This document shows positions 54,050 to 62,925 of a stretch of 64,000 nt of DNA, in pieces. The notes below the pieces were generated by a model. It made no database searches, was not told the DNA's origin, and was given only the letters and a program-made list of their open reading frames with translations. This stretch comes from Algoriphagus locisalis. GTDB lineage: Bacteria; Bacteroidota; Bacteroidia; Cytophagales; Cyclobacteriaceae. The position numbers and the translations under genes were made by a program. The stretch covers positions 620,001 to 684,000 of the forward strand of contig NZ_FPBF01000002.1 of NCBI RefSeq assembly GCF_900116615.1, read 5' to 3'. Each line of letters opens with the position of its first letter. Positions within the stretch are counted from its first letter, which is position 1.

Positions 54050-54712
54050 TTAATCAGGCAATTGACAGTTGACTGTACACGTACTTTCACTAAACCATCC
54101 TCCTTCTGTTACTTCCAATTCAGCCACTCCGCCTGCGTTTGCACAATTGTTTAAGGCTAGTGCACAAATACTATATACATCATCTCCAAGTTCATCCAAT
54201 ATAGCAGCCAAAAAATATGCTAATGGCCAACACCACGGACATGCAACCGATGTTCTAGAATTAGCTGAACCCATTGAATCACTCGGTGGTATTGTGAAAT
54301 TGAGATTTTCAAACTTCAAGCCATTACTAAGTTCTACATCAAATGATATAGTACCGGGTTTTGACTCATCAACGTTTAGCAATTTTAAATACTCATCAGT
54401 CACCTCGTTTTCGATTATGAAACTATCATCTTTAAGCCTATAATTTTCTTGAAGATTTTCAAGATTAATATTTAAAGATTCAGTATCATACAAAAACTCA
54501 TGTTTTCTTGAGTTTCTCTTATACTTAGTAATTGTCCCCTTAGAATTATCATTAAAGATATAAGTGTTTTCACCAATTCTGAGTACACCTTTGTTATCAT
54601 CTTCTAGAGCTTGAGTAAGATCATCATTTAAAATAATTTCTGTTTGATCAAATTCACATCCGAAGGCAAAGTATGCCAAGCATACAAGTGCCATTAATTT
54701 AATTGTCTTCAT
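54050..54712 (-). CDS. Lipoprotein with a C-terminal Cys-rich domain
   Basis: About 220 residues. A lipobox (AYFAFGC, Cys near 19) and an acidic N-terminal region are followed, from about residue 155, by a domain with six Cys in roughly 65 residues (ACPWCWP, SICALALNNCANAGG, STCTVNC). I recognise no family. The Cys-rich tail is partly hydrophobic (AYFLAAILDEL). The ATG at 54712 gives the lipoprotein; the longer frame upstream is basic and not coding. It is transcribed with the CPBP gene. This arrangement is reminiscent of peptide precursors processed by CPBP enzymes; unproven. Confidence 0.65.
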   Translation of the reverse strand: MKTIKLMALVCLAYFAFGCEFDQTEIILNDDLTQALEDDNKGVLRIGENTYIFNDNSKGTITKYKRNSRKHEFLYDTESLNINLENLQENYRLKDDSFIIENEVTDEYLKLLNVDESKPGTISFDVELSNGLKFENLNFTIPPSDSMGSANSRTSVACPWCWPLAYFLAAILDELGDDVYSICALALNNCANAGGVAELEVTEGGWFSESTCTVNCQLPD

Positions 54713-54974
54713 TTTGCTTAAAAATTTTAGAGTTGTTGATTTATTAAAAAGTCTTCGGCGCTTTAAACTTATTTCTAATTTATACTTCAACCATTTATGG
54801 ATCCAAATTCTTAGTATAAAAATTTTTAAACTACTCATATAACCAACTGACAATCAGCTATTTTATTTTTAACTCACGCAAAAATCCCATTTATAACGTG
54901 CTATAATTCAATTAGTTAACAAAACTCGAAAAGTTGATTTCAAACTGCATATTTTTACGTTTGAAGAGTCAAAA

Positions 54975-55009
54975 ACGAAAAAAATCCCCGAGCTTCTCGG
55001 GGATTTTTA
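54975..55009 (-). terminator. Intrinsic terminator of htpG
   Basis: Stem TCCCCGAG/CTCGGGGA (54985-54992 with 54996-55003), 3-nt loop, extended by A/T pairs, followed by T-rich sequence on the minus strand. Confidence 0.88.
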
Positions 55010-55022
55010 GAAAATTAAACTC

Positions 55023-55062
55023 TCCAAAGGTTGACCCCGATAGCTATCGTGGGCCTTGGAGG
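55023..55062. repeat. Palindromic element between htpG and its terminator
   Basis: CTCCAA and TTGGAG flank a central perfect palindrome CGATAGCTATCG (12 bp). Immediately after lies a second small hairpin GGTAG-CTA-CTACC. It is 3' of htpG and would fold in its mRNA. Confidence 0.55.
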
Positions 55063-55076
55063 GTAGCTACTACCAA

Positions 55077-56963
55077 TTACAACAACTCTACACTTCTCTT
55101 TACAAAGGCTGTCAGATCTTTACCTGTTAGCAAACCTTGGGAAAGAAGCGCAAGATCAAATGATTGCTTGGCTATTTTGATCTTTTCTTCTTCGGTTGCT
55201 GCTTTCAGAACTTTGTCCACTACTGGGTGATTTCCATTGATGGCCACTTTGTACGCATCAGGAAGGGAACCGTAGAAGCCCATTCCTCCGCCACCTGTGG
55301 CAGCCATTTCCTTCATTCTGCGCATGAATTCCTCCATGGTGATTGTCACTGGAAGTTCCTCCGGGCTTAAGCCTTCCACTTCTACTGTGTAAGTCTTATT
55401 GTTGATCGCTTTGTCGAAGATTTCCTTCACTTCCTTGCTCTGATCTTCAGTCAGTAGGTTGGCGTAAGTCTCATCCTTCTGGATCAGCTTCTCGGCTACA
55501 TCGGCATCTACGCGTTTCAGAGACGTTTTTTCCAGTTTGCTTTCCAAATTCTGGATAAAGTGACTATCTATCGGTGAGTCCATCACTAAGACATCGTAGT
55601 CTTTCTTGTTGGCAGATTGAATAAATCCATCCTGCTTTTCCAAATCAGTTGCATACAAAATGACCGTTTGCTCATTCTTGTCTGTTTGGTTTGGCTTTAC
55701 TTTAGACTGGTATTCTTCGATTGTGAAGAATTCGCCATTTGTATTTTTAAGTAATGCGAAGTCTTTCCCTTTTTCGTAAAATTTCTCCTCAGAGATCATT
55801 CCGTATTTCACGAAAAGTCCGATATCACCCCATTTTTGCTCGTAAGCAGTTCTGTCTTTTTTGTAAAGCTCAGCAAGCTTGTCTGCTACTTTCTTAGTGA
55901 TGTAAGAATTGATTTTCTTCACATTCCCATCCGCCTGCAAGAAGCTTCTGGATACGTTCAAAGGAATATCCGGAGAGTCAATCACCCCATGCAGCAACAT
56001 CAGGAACTCTGGTACGATGTCTTTTACCTCATCGGTGATAAATACCTGACGGCTGAATAATTTGATCTTGTTACGCTGAAGTTCGAATTCGTTTTTCACT
56101 TTAGGGAAATACAAAACTCCCGTCAAGTTGAATGGATAATCCACATTCAAGTGAATCCAGAAAAGTGGATCCTCAGACATTGGATAGAGTTCCTTGTAGA
56201 ATTTCAGGTAATCCTCGTCGGTCAGATCGCTTGGTGATTTGGTCCAGATAGGAGTAGTAGTATTGATGATATTATCAACTTCCACTGACTTCCATTTCTT
56301 CTCGCCTTTGTCATCCACTCCATCTTCTACAGATTCGGTTTTCGTGCCAAATTTGATCGGAACAGGAAGGAATTTTGCGTATTTGTCTAAGATCCCCTGA
56401 AGCTTCCATTTGTCAAGGAATTCTTCAGAATCTTTGTTGATATGTAGAATAATGTCGGTTCCGCGTTCTTTTCTTTTTCCTTTGGAGATTTCGAAAGAAG
56501 TAGAACCGTCACAGGTCCATTTAGCGGCTTCCGCGCCTTCTTGGTAGGAAAGTGTGTTGATTTCCACTTTGTCAGCAACCATGAAAGCCGAGTAAAAACC
56601 TAGCCCGAACTTACCTATGATCTCATTGGCATCTTTGGCGTCTTTGAATTTCTCTACGAATTCCTCAGCCCCTGAGAAAGCCACTTGGTTGATGTACTTT
56701 TTGATTTCCTCAGCAGTCATCCCCAGACCTCGGTCGGAGATGGTGATGGTTTTCTTTTTCTCATCAAAGCTCACTTCCACAGTCGTATCTCCGAGTTCGC
56801 CGGAATACTGACCTAATGTCGCAAGTCGCTTGATTTTTTGTGTCGCATCGACAGCGTTGGAGACAAGTTCTCTTAGAAAAATCTCGTTATCAGAATAGAG
56901 AAACTTCTTGATAATCGGGAAAATGTTCTCGGTATGGATCGAGATCGTGCCTTTTTCCTGCAT
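55077..56963 (-). CDS. htpG: Chaperone HtpG (Hsp90)
   Basis: A 628-residue Hsp90. The N-terminal ATPase has FLRELVSNAVDATQKIK (about 28-44), the DRGLGM (about 77-82) and GKFGLGFYSAFMVADKV (about 114-130) boxes. The middle domain has SRSFLQAD, and the C-terminal dimerisation domain ends with MGFYGSLPDAYKVAINGNHP. Only the start ATG and no other features are unusual. It has a terminator and a palindrome in the 3' region. It refolds or remodels proteins in the cytosol. Confidence 0.96.
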   Translation of the reverse strand: MQEKGTISIHTENIFPIIKKFLYSDNEIFLRELVSNAVDATQKIKRLATLGQYSGELGDTTVEVSFDEKKKTITISDRGLGMTAEEIKKYINQVAFSGAEEFVEKFKDAKDANEIIGKFGLGFYSAFMVADKVEINTLSYQEGAEAAKWTCDGSTSFEISKGKRKERGTDIILHINKDSEEFLDKWKLQGILDKYAKFLPVPIKFGTKTESVEDGVDDKGEKKWKSVEVDNIINTTTPIWTKSPSDLTDEDYLKFYKELYPMSEDPLFWIHLNVDYPFNLTGVLYFPKVKNEFELQRNKIKLFSRQVFITDEVKDIVPEFLMLLHGVIDSPDIPLNVSRSFLQADGNVKKINSYITKKVADKLAELYKKDRTAYEQKWGDIGLFVKYGMISEEKFYEKGKDFALLKNTNGEFFTIEEYQSKVKPNQTDKNEQTVILYATDLEKQDGFIQSANKKDYDVLVMDSPIDSHFIQNLESKLEKTSLKRVDADVAEKLIQKDETYANLLTEDQSKEVKEIFDKAINNKTYTVEVEGLSPEELPVTITMEEFMRRMKEMAATGGGGMGFYGSLPDAYKVAINGNHPVVDKVLKAATEEEKIKIAKQSFDLALLSQGLLTGKDLTAFVKRSVELL

Positions 56964-57056
56964 GGCTATAAATTAGTTTAGTTAAACACAATGTTTGTCG
57001 GGCACAGAATTGCAAGTGTTGTTCCAAAGGAGATTTGGTGTCATTTTGGCAGTTTC

Positions 57057-57126
57057 GATTTGGGATTTCTGATATACGATTTCAGATTTGTCGGACCGAA
57101 ATCCGAAATCCAAAATCCGAAATCAA
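57057..57126. repeat. 7-nt-period inverted array upstream of ccmB
   Basis: Ten in-phase 7-mers. Units 1-5 carry GATTT or GATAT (for example GATTTCT, GATTTCA), unit 6 is CGGACCG, units 7-10 carry AAATC (AAATCCG, AAATCCA). The second half is the reverse complement of the first, so the array folds. It ends exactly at the ccmB -7 box. Confidence 0.75.
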
Positions 57127-57134
57127 TATATTTG
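57127..57134 (+). promoter_or_regulatory. Probable -7 box of ccmB; short or no leader
   Basis: TATATTTG matches TAnnTTTG and ends 3 nt before the ATG at 57138. No -33 TTTG at the expected distance; the repeat array occupies that place. Confidence 0.5.
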
Positions 57135-57137
57135 GCG

Positions 57138-57803
57138 ATGCTAAAGGTAATCTCGGTTCTGATCAGTAAAGAAGTCACGCTCGAATGGCGGCAGAAATTC
57201 GCGCTGAATGGGATTTTGCTTTATGTGGTTTCGGCAGTTTTTATCACTTATTTAAGTGTAGGTGCTAGACAAGGGAATATTTCCACTCCTACCTGGAATG
57301 CCCTGTATTGGATCATCATTCTTTTCTCGGCAGTGAATGCCGTGGCAAAAAGTTTTGTGCAAGAGCATCAAGGCCGTCAACTCTATTATTACATGATAGC
57401 ATCTCCCGAAGCGATTATCCTTTCCAAAATCATTTACAATACAGGTCTGACGCTAATTCTAGCACTTTTGGGGTATGGCGTTTTTTCAGTAATTTTGGGC
57501 AATCCTATTCAAGACCAAGGCTTATTTCTACTCAATTTGGTTTTAGGAGCAATGGGTTTCTCGGCAAGTTTGACCATGGTAAGCGGGATCGCTTCCAAAG
57601 CTGGAAATAACGCCACACTGATGGCCATACTAAGTTTCCCGGTAATCATCCCGATTTTGCTGATGGCCATCCACATTTCCAAAAACGCAATGGACGGATT
57701 GGACTGGAGTGTAAGTGTGGATAAACTTTTGACACTTCTGGCAATCAATGTCATCGTAGCAGTGACTGGGTTTATTCTGTTTCCTTATTTGTGGAGGTCG
57801 TAG
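57138..57803 (+). CDS. ccmB: Heme exporter protein CcmB
   Basis: A protein of about 221 residues with six transmembrane helices, beginning MLKVISVLISKEVTLEWRQK; the E-W-R-x-K part is the CcmB N-terminal signature. CcmB is the permease part of the CcmABCD complex that moves heme for cytochrome c. The long open frame upstream (49 codons) is repeat DNA; the start is at 57138. No ccmA is in the window. ccmC follows after a repeat-rich 286-bp gap. Confidence 0.9.
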   Translation: MLKVISVLISKEVTLEWRQKFALNGILLYVVSAVFITYLSVGARQGNISTPTWNALYWIIILFSAVNAVAKSFVQEHQGRQLYYYMIASPEAIILSKIIYNTGLTLILALLGYGVFSVILGNPIQDQGLFLLNLVLGAMGFSASLTMVSGIASKAGNNATLMAILSFPVIIPILLMAIHISKNAMDGLDWSVSVDKLLTLLAINVIVAVTGFILFPYLWRS

Positions 57804-57818
57804 TCTTCTTAATTTGGA

Positions 57819-57881
57819 GTTCATCATTCATCATTCGTGATTTAAAATTGAAAAATTGGAAGATTGGAAGATTTGAAAATT
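57819..57881. repeat. 7-nt array passing into an 8-nt array, between ccmB and ccmC
   Basis: Five 7-mers (units such as ATTCATC, ATTCGTG, ATTTAAA) followed in phase by 8-mers (ATTGAAAA, ATTGGAAG twice). The period changes from 7 to 8 within the array. The gap also holds, at 57976-58016, a single CTCCGCG-type arm like those at 37 kb. Confidence 0.65.
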
Positions 57882-58089
57882 ACTCACCAACTCGTCGTAT
57901 CCTAAACCTCCATTTATTTCTCGAAAAATAGACTTCCTAAAAAGTCAAAATTAAATCCCATCTTTAATTATCTTCTCTGTGAGCTCTATGTTATCCTCCG
58001 CGAATCTCCGCGGTTAAAAGAACTCACAAAAAGCAGCGTTTTCAGGAACTTATGCCTTATTTTTGCGCTTAAATTAGCAAAAATGCCCT

Positions 58090-58764
58090 ATGCGCCAATC
58101 CTGGTGGAAATTTCTTGCAATTGCCCTGCTGCTGTACACACTAATCGCAGGCTTGCTGATGGACGTACCTCGACTACCCATCTTAAACGAAACTATACGA
58201 GCACTTTACTTCCATGTGACGATGTGGTTCGGCATGATACTCATGCTAGTCGCTGCTGTGTACTATAGCATCAAATACCTTCGCACCAACGACATTAGGC
58301 ACGATGACATGGCGATAGAATTCACCAACTCAGCCATTCTATTCGGAGTATTGGGAATAGTAACGGGTATGCTTTGGGCCAAATTCACCTGGGGAGACTA
58401 CTGGAGTAGTGATCCCAAACAAAATGCTTCAGCCATCGGGATATTAATGTATTTCGCATATTTAGTACTAAGAAATTCACTAACTGACTCTCAGCAGAGA
58501 GCGCGTATCGGAGCCATTTATAACATTTTCGCCTTCGCGGCTTTTATTCCCCTTATCTTCGTATTACCAAGATTAACAGACAGTTTACATCCTGGAAATG
58601 GTGGAAACCCCGGCTTCAATGCCTATGACTTGGACTCCAAACTTCGGGCGGTGTTTTATCCGGCGATTATTGGATGGACACTTTTAGGTAGCTGGATCGC
58701 AACTGTGCGCGTCAGAATGCGTAGGGTGGAGAGGACAATTGAAGACCGAATGATTAATTCCTGA
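58090..58764 (+). CDS. ccmC: Heme exporter CcmC / cytochrome c assembly protein
   Basis: A 224-residue protein with six transmembrane helices and the Trp-rich heme-handling motif WGDYWSSDPKQNAS (about 99-112), with His residues nearby (YFHVTMW). CcmC hands heme to CcmE. TATTTTTG (58058-58065) upstream may be its -7 box, without a clear -33 partner. It is followed by ccmD after 3 bp. Confidence 0.9.
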   Translation: MRQSWWKFLAIALLLYTLIAGLLMDVPRLPILNETIRALYFHVTMWFGMILMLVAAVYYSIKYLRTNDIRHDDMAIEFTNSAILFGVLGIVTGMLWAKFTWGDYWSSDPKQNASAIGILMYFAYLVLRNSLTDSQQRARIGAIYNIFAFAAFIPLIFVLPRLTDSLHPGNGGNPGFNAYDLDSKLRAVFYPAIIGWTLLGSWIATVRVRMRRVERTIEDRMINS

Positions 58765-58767
58765 TAA

Positions 58768-59010
58768 ATGAAAAAATTACTAACAATAGCTCTTTTGGTT
58801 TTCAGTCTTTCTGCTTTGGCACAAGAGAAAATCCCTGTCACTGAAGCCGATTACACCAATAGCTCGGTAGAAATGGCAGATGTCATGCGTTCAAATGGTA
58901 AAATCTATGTTTTGGTAGGTGTCATCGGGATCGTTTTCGCCGGGATCACCGTCTATCTCATCAGAACAGATCGTAAAATCACCAAGCTCGAAAAAAATCT
59001 TCATTCCTAA
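58768..59010 (+). CDS. ccmD: CcmD-like small membrane protein
   Basis: An 80-residue protein with a signal-like N-terminal helix (MKKLLTIALLVFSLSALAQ), then one transmembrane segment (IYVLVGVIGIVFAGITVYLI) and a basic tail (RTDRKITKLEKN). It matches CcmD in place and layout: CcmD is a small protein that helps CcmABC release holo-CcmE. Sequence alone is weak; the call is mostly from context. Confidence 0.75.
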   Translation: MKKLLTIALLVFSLSALAQEKIPVTEADYTNSSVEMADVMRSNGKIYVLVGVIGIVFAGITVYLIRTDRKITKLEKNLHS

Positions 59011-59024
59011 AATTCAATAATCTT

Positions 59025-59441
59025 ATGAAAACAGGACATTTAATAGGCCTAGGAATCATTGCAATATCAATAGTAATTATCATGACTTCCATCGGTGATG
59101 CAAGTAGCTACGAAAGCTTCACCACTGCCAAAGAAATGAAGCAAAATGGAGATGACAAAGCGATTCACGTAGTTGGACAGCTGAAGAAAGATGGAAGCGG
59201 AGAAGTGACTGGTTTAAATGTGCGAGAGGACAAAGTTTCTTTCACTTTCATGTTGGTTGACAACGAAGGAGTGGAGCAGGAAGTGTTTTACAATGAGCCA
59301 GTTCCTGCGGATTTCACCCGCTCTGAATCTGTGGTGGTGATCGGTTCATATAAGAACGACGAAATATTTATTGCCGATAAAATCCTGATGAAATGTCCTT
59401 CAAAATATCAGGAAACTGAAGTGCAGGCGGCAGGAATGTGA
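59025..59441 (+). CDS. ccmE: Cytochrome c maturation protein CcmE
   Basis: A 138-residue periplasmic heme chaperone with an N-terminal anchor (LIGLGIIAISIVIIMTSI) and an OB-fold. The usual heme-binding His (HxxxY) is not seen at the expected place near the C-terminus: the sequence reads ILMKCPSKYQETEV, with a Cys in place of the HxxxY His. In some CcmE relatives this is CxxxY, so it may be a variant form. It is in the ccm operon, 14 bp after ccmD. Confidence 0.85.
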   Translation: MKTGHLIGLGIIAISIVIIMTSIGDASSYESFTTAKEMKQNGDDKAIHVVGQLKKDGSGEVTGLNVREDKVSFTFMLVDNEGVEQEVFYNEPVPADFTRSESVVVIGSYKNDEIFIADKILMKCPSKYQETEVQAAGM

Positions 59442-59467
59442 GTAAGAGCAGTTAGAATAAAAAATCC

Positions 59468-61990
59468 ATGATCAATACCTTTATCGGTAATCTTGGCCAC
59501 TTCATGACAATAGTGGCCTTCGTCAGTGCACTGACTACCGCATACGCTTACATTCAATATTTCCGCGCTAACGAAATCGACAAAGCCAGCTGGAAAAGAT
59601 TCAGTAGAATCAGCTTCGGTATCCACGGCATTTCCGCAGTGATGATTGCTGTGTCACTTTTTGAGATTATCTACAATCATCGTTTCGAGTATTTTTATGC
59701 CTACTCGCACAGTTCGGAAGCGCTACCCGTTCACTATATGATTTCCAGCTTCTGGGAAGGCCAAGAGGGAGCTTTTATCCTTTGGATCTTTTGGAATGTG
59801 GTGCTGGGAACCATCCTTATTTTCACCAATAAGTTCTGGGAAGCGCCAGTAATGATCGTTTTTGCACTCGTGCAGGCATTCTTGGTTTCCATGATATTGG
59901 GTGTTGTGATTGTGGATTTGAAAATCGGCAGCTCGCCTTTTATTCTCTTAAGAGATGCGACTCAAGCGCCAATCTTCCAGATGAATCCTGATTTCGTTCC
60001 TGAAGATGGAACAGGATTGAATCCACTTTTGCAAAACATCTGGATGGTCATTCACCCTCCAACACTCTTCTTGGGCTACGCTTCGACTTTAGTCCCTTTC
60101 GCCTTCTTGATGGGAGGACTGGTGACCAAAAAGTATTCTGAATGGATTCGTCCAGCGTTGCCTTGGGCGATTTTCTCCGCTATGATCCTAGGAATGGGAA
60201 TCATCATGGGAGCTTACTGGGCATATGTGACGCTGAACTTTGGCGGGTATTGGAACTGGGATCCGGTGGAAAATGCAGTGTATGTACCCTGGCTCATTTT
60301 AGTAGCTTCGATCCACACCATGATTACTTACAAGAAAAGTGCAACGGCACTTAAGACCTCGATTGTCTTAGTGATTATGACTTTTATCCTAGTGCTTTAT
60401 GCCACTTTCTTAGTGAGATCAGGTGTATTGGGCGACGCTTCTGTGCACTCATTCACCGACCTTGGGCTATCCGGGCAGCTGCTGATCTACATGCTTTTCT
60501 TCCTAGTTGTGGCTGTAGTCCTTTGCGTGATCAATTGGAAACATATTCCGACTTCAGAGAAAGAGGCTTCAGTTTACTCCCGTGAGTTTTGGGTGTTTAT
60601 CGGTGCCACTACACTTGCATTGATGGCATTTCAGGTGATTCTTCCTACTTCCATTCCAGCTTGGAATGCGATGGTGGAAAGTTTCGGAGGCATATCGAAT
60701 ATGGCACCTCCGGCAGATCAGATAGAATTCTATACCAAATTTCAATTGTGGTTTGCTGTAGCCTTGGCTATGCTTACGGCCGTAGGACAGTTTTTCTGGT
60801 GGCAAAAAATGGACAAAAAAGCCCTGAAAGATGCGCTATTGACTCCTTACATCATATCAGTATTGCTATCTGCAGCGATTATCGTTTTGGCCAAAGTCTT
60901 TGATTGGCAATATATGATCATCGTCCTTGCGGGCACATTTACGATTACTGCCAACTCGGTAATTTTAGCCAAGATCTTGAAAAAATCTACGTTCAAACTA
61001 GCGGGTGGCTCTTTGGCGCATATTGGTCTAGGTATGATTCTGATCGGAATCATGTTCAGTTCAGGATATTCCGACACCATTTCCATCAATATGTCTGGCT
61101 TGACTTACAGCAACAGCTGGGAAGATGAATTGAACAAAGAGCATGTGCTACTTTGGATCAACAAGCCTACTCAGATGAAGGACTATACGGTGATTTACCG
61201 TGGTCGTCAGAAGAAGGTAAAAGGTATTTCTGAGTACGTTCCCGCGAAGATTCTTGAACCTACAGGTAAAGTAAATGAAGCCCTTGCTTTGGAGGATTAC
61301 AAAGATTACTTCAAGAAAGGAGATAAAGTAGCTATCGTGCTGGAGGAAAACGACTACTTCCAGATCGAGTATTACCAAAATGAAGTGCTGAAGTTTTCAC
61401 TTAGTCCCATGTCTCAGTTCAACGAGGGAATGGGTGGGTTGATTTCTTCTCCTGCTTCCAGAATCTTTATTGACAAGGATCTTTATACTTACGTGGCAGC
61501 CATGAATGATTCTGAAGATCCAGATTGGAAAGAAGATGAAACCTATGAAGTTGCTCCTGGCGAGCAATTCCACATAGCAGACTTCGTGACTTACTTTGAT
61601 GGGGCTGATGTGCTGAAAGAGCTCGATGGATATGTCCTTCAGGAAGGTGACGTCGCTGTGAGAGCAAATCTCCGAATTTTGGATTACGATGTAGAGAAAT
61701 TAATTCAGCCAACTTTCATCATTAGAAACAACCAGGTTGGAAAACTACCAGTGGTAGATAATGAGCTCGGAATCAAAGTGAGTCTTGAAAATATCCTGCC
61801 TGAAGAGAATAAGTTTGTCTTCAAAGTCAATCAATACCAAAAAGACTATGTGGTGATGAAGGCTATTGTAAAGCCTTATATCAATATTCTCTGGATTGGA
61901 ACTATCATTATGCTTGCTGGATTTACGGTAGCTATATTCAGAAGATTTGATGAGTTCAAAAAGATGCGTGATAAAGGAATGGAGATTTAA
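59468..61990 (+). CDS. ccmF: Cytochrome c biogenesis protein CcmF/CcsA-like
   Basis: An 840-residue heme lyase subunit with many transmembrane helices. The WWD motif is seen as FGGYWNWDPVENAVYVPWL (about 258-276), with flanking His residues in MVIHPPTLFLGYAS (about 195-208). A long periplasmic C-terminal domain (about 530-815) is followed by a last membrane helix. It joins heme to apocytochrome c. It is longer than the usual CcmF (about 650) but typical for Bacteroidota. It ends the operon at a strong hairpin. Confidence 0.9.
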   Translation: MINTFIGNLGHFMTIVAFVSALTTAYAYIQYFRANEIDKASWKRFSRISFGIHGISAVMIAVSLFEIIYNHRFEYFYAYSHSSEALPVHYMISSFWEGQEGAFILWIFWNVVLGTILIFTNKFWEAPVMIVFALVQAFLVSMILGVVIVDLKIGSSPFILLRDATQAPIFQMNPDFVPEDGTGLNPLLQNIWMVIHPPTLFLGYASTLVPFAFLMGGLVTKKYSEWIRPALPWAIFSAMILGMGIIMGAYWAYVTLNFGGYWNWDPVENAVYVPWLILVASIHTMITYKKSATALKTSIVLVIMTFILVLYATFLVRSGVLGDASVHSFTDLGLSGQLLIYMLFFLVVAVVLCVINWKHIPTSEKEASVYSREFWVFIGATTLALMAFQVILPTSIPAWNAMVESFGGISNMAPPADQIEFYTKFQLWFAVALAMLTAVGQFFWWQKMDKKALKDALLTPYIISVLLSAAIIVLAKVFDWQYMIIVLAGTFTITANSVILAKILKKSTFKLAGGSLAHIGLGMILIGIMFSSGYSDTISINMSGLTYSNSWEDELNKEHVLLWINKPTQMKDYTVIYRGRQKKVKGISEYVPAKILEPTGKVNEALALEDYKDYFKKGDKVAIVLEENDYFQIEYYQNEVLKFSLSPMSQFNEGMGGLISSPASRIFIDKDLYTYVAAMNDSEDPDWKEDETYEVAPGEQFHIADFVTYFDGADVLKELDGYVLQEGDVAVRANLRILDYDVEKLIQPTFIIRNNQVGKLPVVDNELGIKVSLENILPEENKFVFKVNQYQKDYVVMKAIVKPYINILWIGTIIMLAGFTVAIFRRFDEFKKMRDKGMEI

Positions 61991-62029
61991 AGTAGAATTC
62001 TGAAGTCAAAAAGATAAAGTTAGAAGAAT

Positions 62030-62063
62030 AACAGAGCCCGGGGATAAATCACCGGGCTCTGTT
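62030..62063. terminator. Hairpin between ccmF and the convergent restriction gene
   Basis: A 12-bp perfect GC-rich stem (AACAGAGCCCGG with CCGGGCTCTGTT, 62030-62041 and 62052-62063). T tracts on either side are weak, but the position between converging genes suggests a shared terminator. Confidence 0.65.
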
Positions 62064-62078
62064 ACTTCAAGCAATTTT

Positions 62079-62924
62079 CTAGTCTATCGATAACTCGATT
62101 TTTAACTGAGTCAAGTCTTCAAGCAGCTCCTGTTTCATTTTCTGAGTGTATATCCGGTAAATATCACCTGAGTTTTGAAACTCTACCAATCTCTCAAAAT
62201 CCCGAAGCCGTGCAGTCCATGTGACGCCATCAGTAACTAACAAAAAATAGGTGTCATTACGCTTTTCACTGATTATTTTCTGAACATCACCAATTACATC
62301 ACTTTGCTTACTTCCAGTAGCCCCATAGGCCTTAACTTCAATCACGATGCTTGGTTGTTGGGTTGAAGGGATACAAAAATCTGCTTTTGCTGTGCTGAGT
62401 CCGTTTGAACCAATAAAGCTTTTCCGTATCTCGAATTTATCAAAAACCTCCCCAACAATAATCTCAACAAAATCTTCTAGATTCTTTCCTCTCGTTTGAC
62501 CTTTTATTGCACTTCCTCTTCCCATCTTAAGTCTTTCTTGAATTATATCCTTCCAAGAATATTTCCTTGAAGACATCTCGTTAATCTTCCGAACAAGTCC
62601 AAGTTTATTAAGAGTTCTTGTATATCCGCTTGGATCAAACCTGAATGAAGTTTTTCCATACCCTTTCGGGTTCTCAAAGAAGATGGCTTTTAAGGTCTCC
62701 GTAAACTCATCTTTTGATTGTTCGAGAATAATGCGAAAAAGTGTGATAGAAACTTCAAAATCCTGTTCAAGTAACAAACTAAGGTGCTCTTCTTCTAGAT
62801 CCCCACTTTGCTCCAAATTGTTTAGGTAATCAATGAATTTAATTGCAAAAGCATCTTTCCAATCTGTCACCACTTCACCTAAATCTGCAACCAATTGACT
62901 TTTTGTCTGTGTATGTCTTCTCAT
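62079..62924 (-). CDS. Probable type II restriction endonuclease (PD-(D/E)XK)
   Basis: A protein of about 281 residues. The C-terminal half has a PD-(D/E)XK-like core: STAKADFCIP (Asp near 186) followed by IVIEVKAYG (Glu and Lys near 200-202). The N-terminal half is helical with a winged-helix-like stretch (SGYTRTLNKLGLVRKI). Specificity cannot be read. It lies 1 bp after the stop of an adenine methylase, the standard type II arrangement. The start is the ATG at 62924; a TTG five codons upstream would overlap the methylase. Confidence 0.75.
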   Translation of the reverse strand: MRRHTQTKSQLVADLGEVVTDWKDAFAIKFIDYLNNLEQSGDLEEEHLSLLLEQDFEVSITLFRIILEQSKDEFTETLKAIFFENPKGYGKTSFRFDPSGYTRTLNKLGLVRKINEMSSRKYSWKDIIQERLKMGRGSAIKGQTRGKNLEDFVEIIVGEVFDKFEIRKSFIGSNGLSTAKADFCIPSTQQPSIVIEVKAYGATGSKQSDVIGDVQKIISEKRNDTYFLLVTDGVTWTARLRDFERLVEFQNSGDIYRIYTQKMKQELLEDLTQLKIELSID

Positions 62925-62925
62925 A

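Larger units (their letters stand above)
54713..55076. other. 364-bp gap: no gene; terminator and hairpins near htpG
   Basis: The left 260 bp are AT-rich and show no frame or clear promoter for the Cys-rich lipoprotein gene. The right part holds the htpG terminator (54975-55009) and a palindromic element (55023-55062). Confidence 0.5.

Noticed and set aside
54440..54712. Extension of the Cys-rich lipoprotein to an upstream ATG at 54853
   Set aside because: The extra 47 residues are basic and would put the signal peptide in the middle of the protein.
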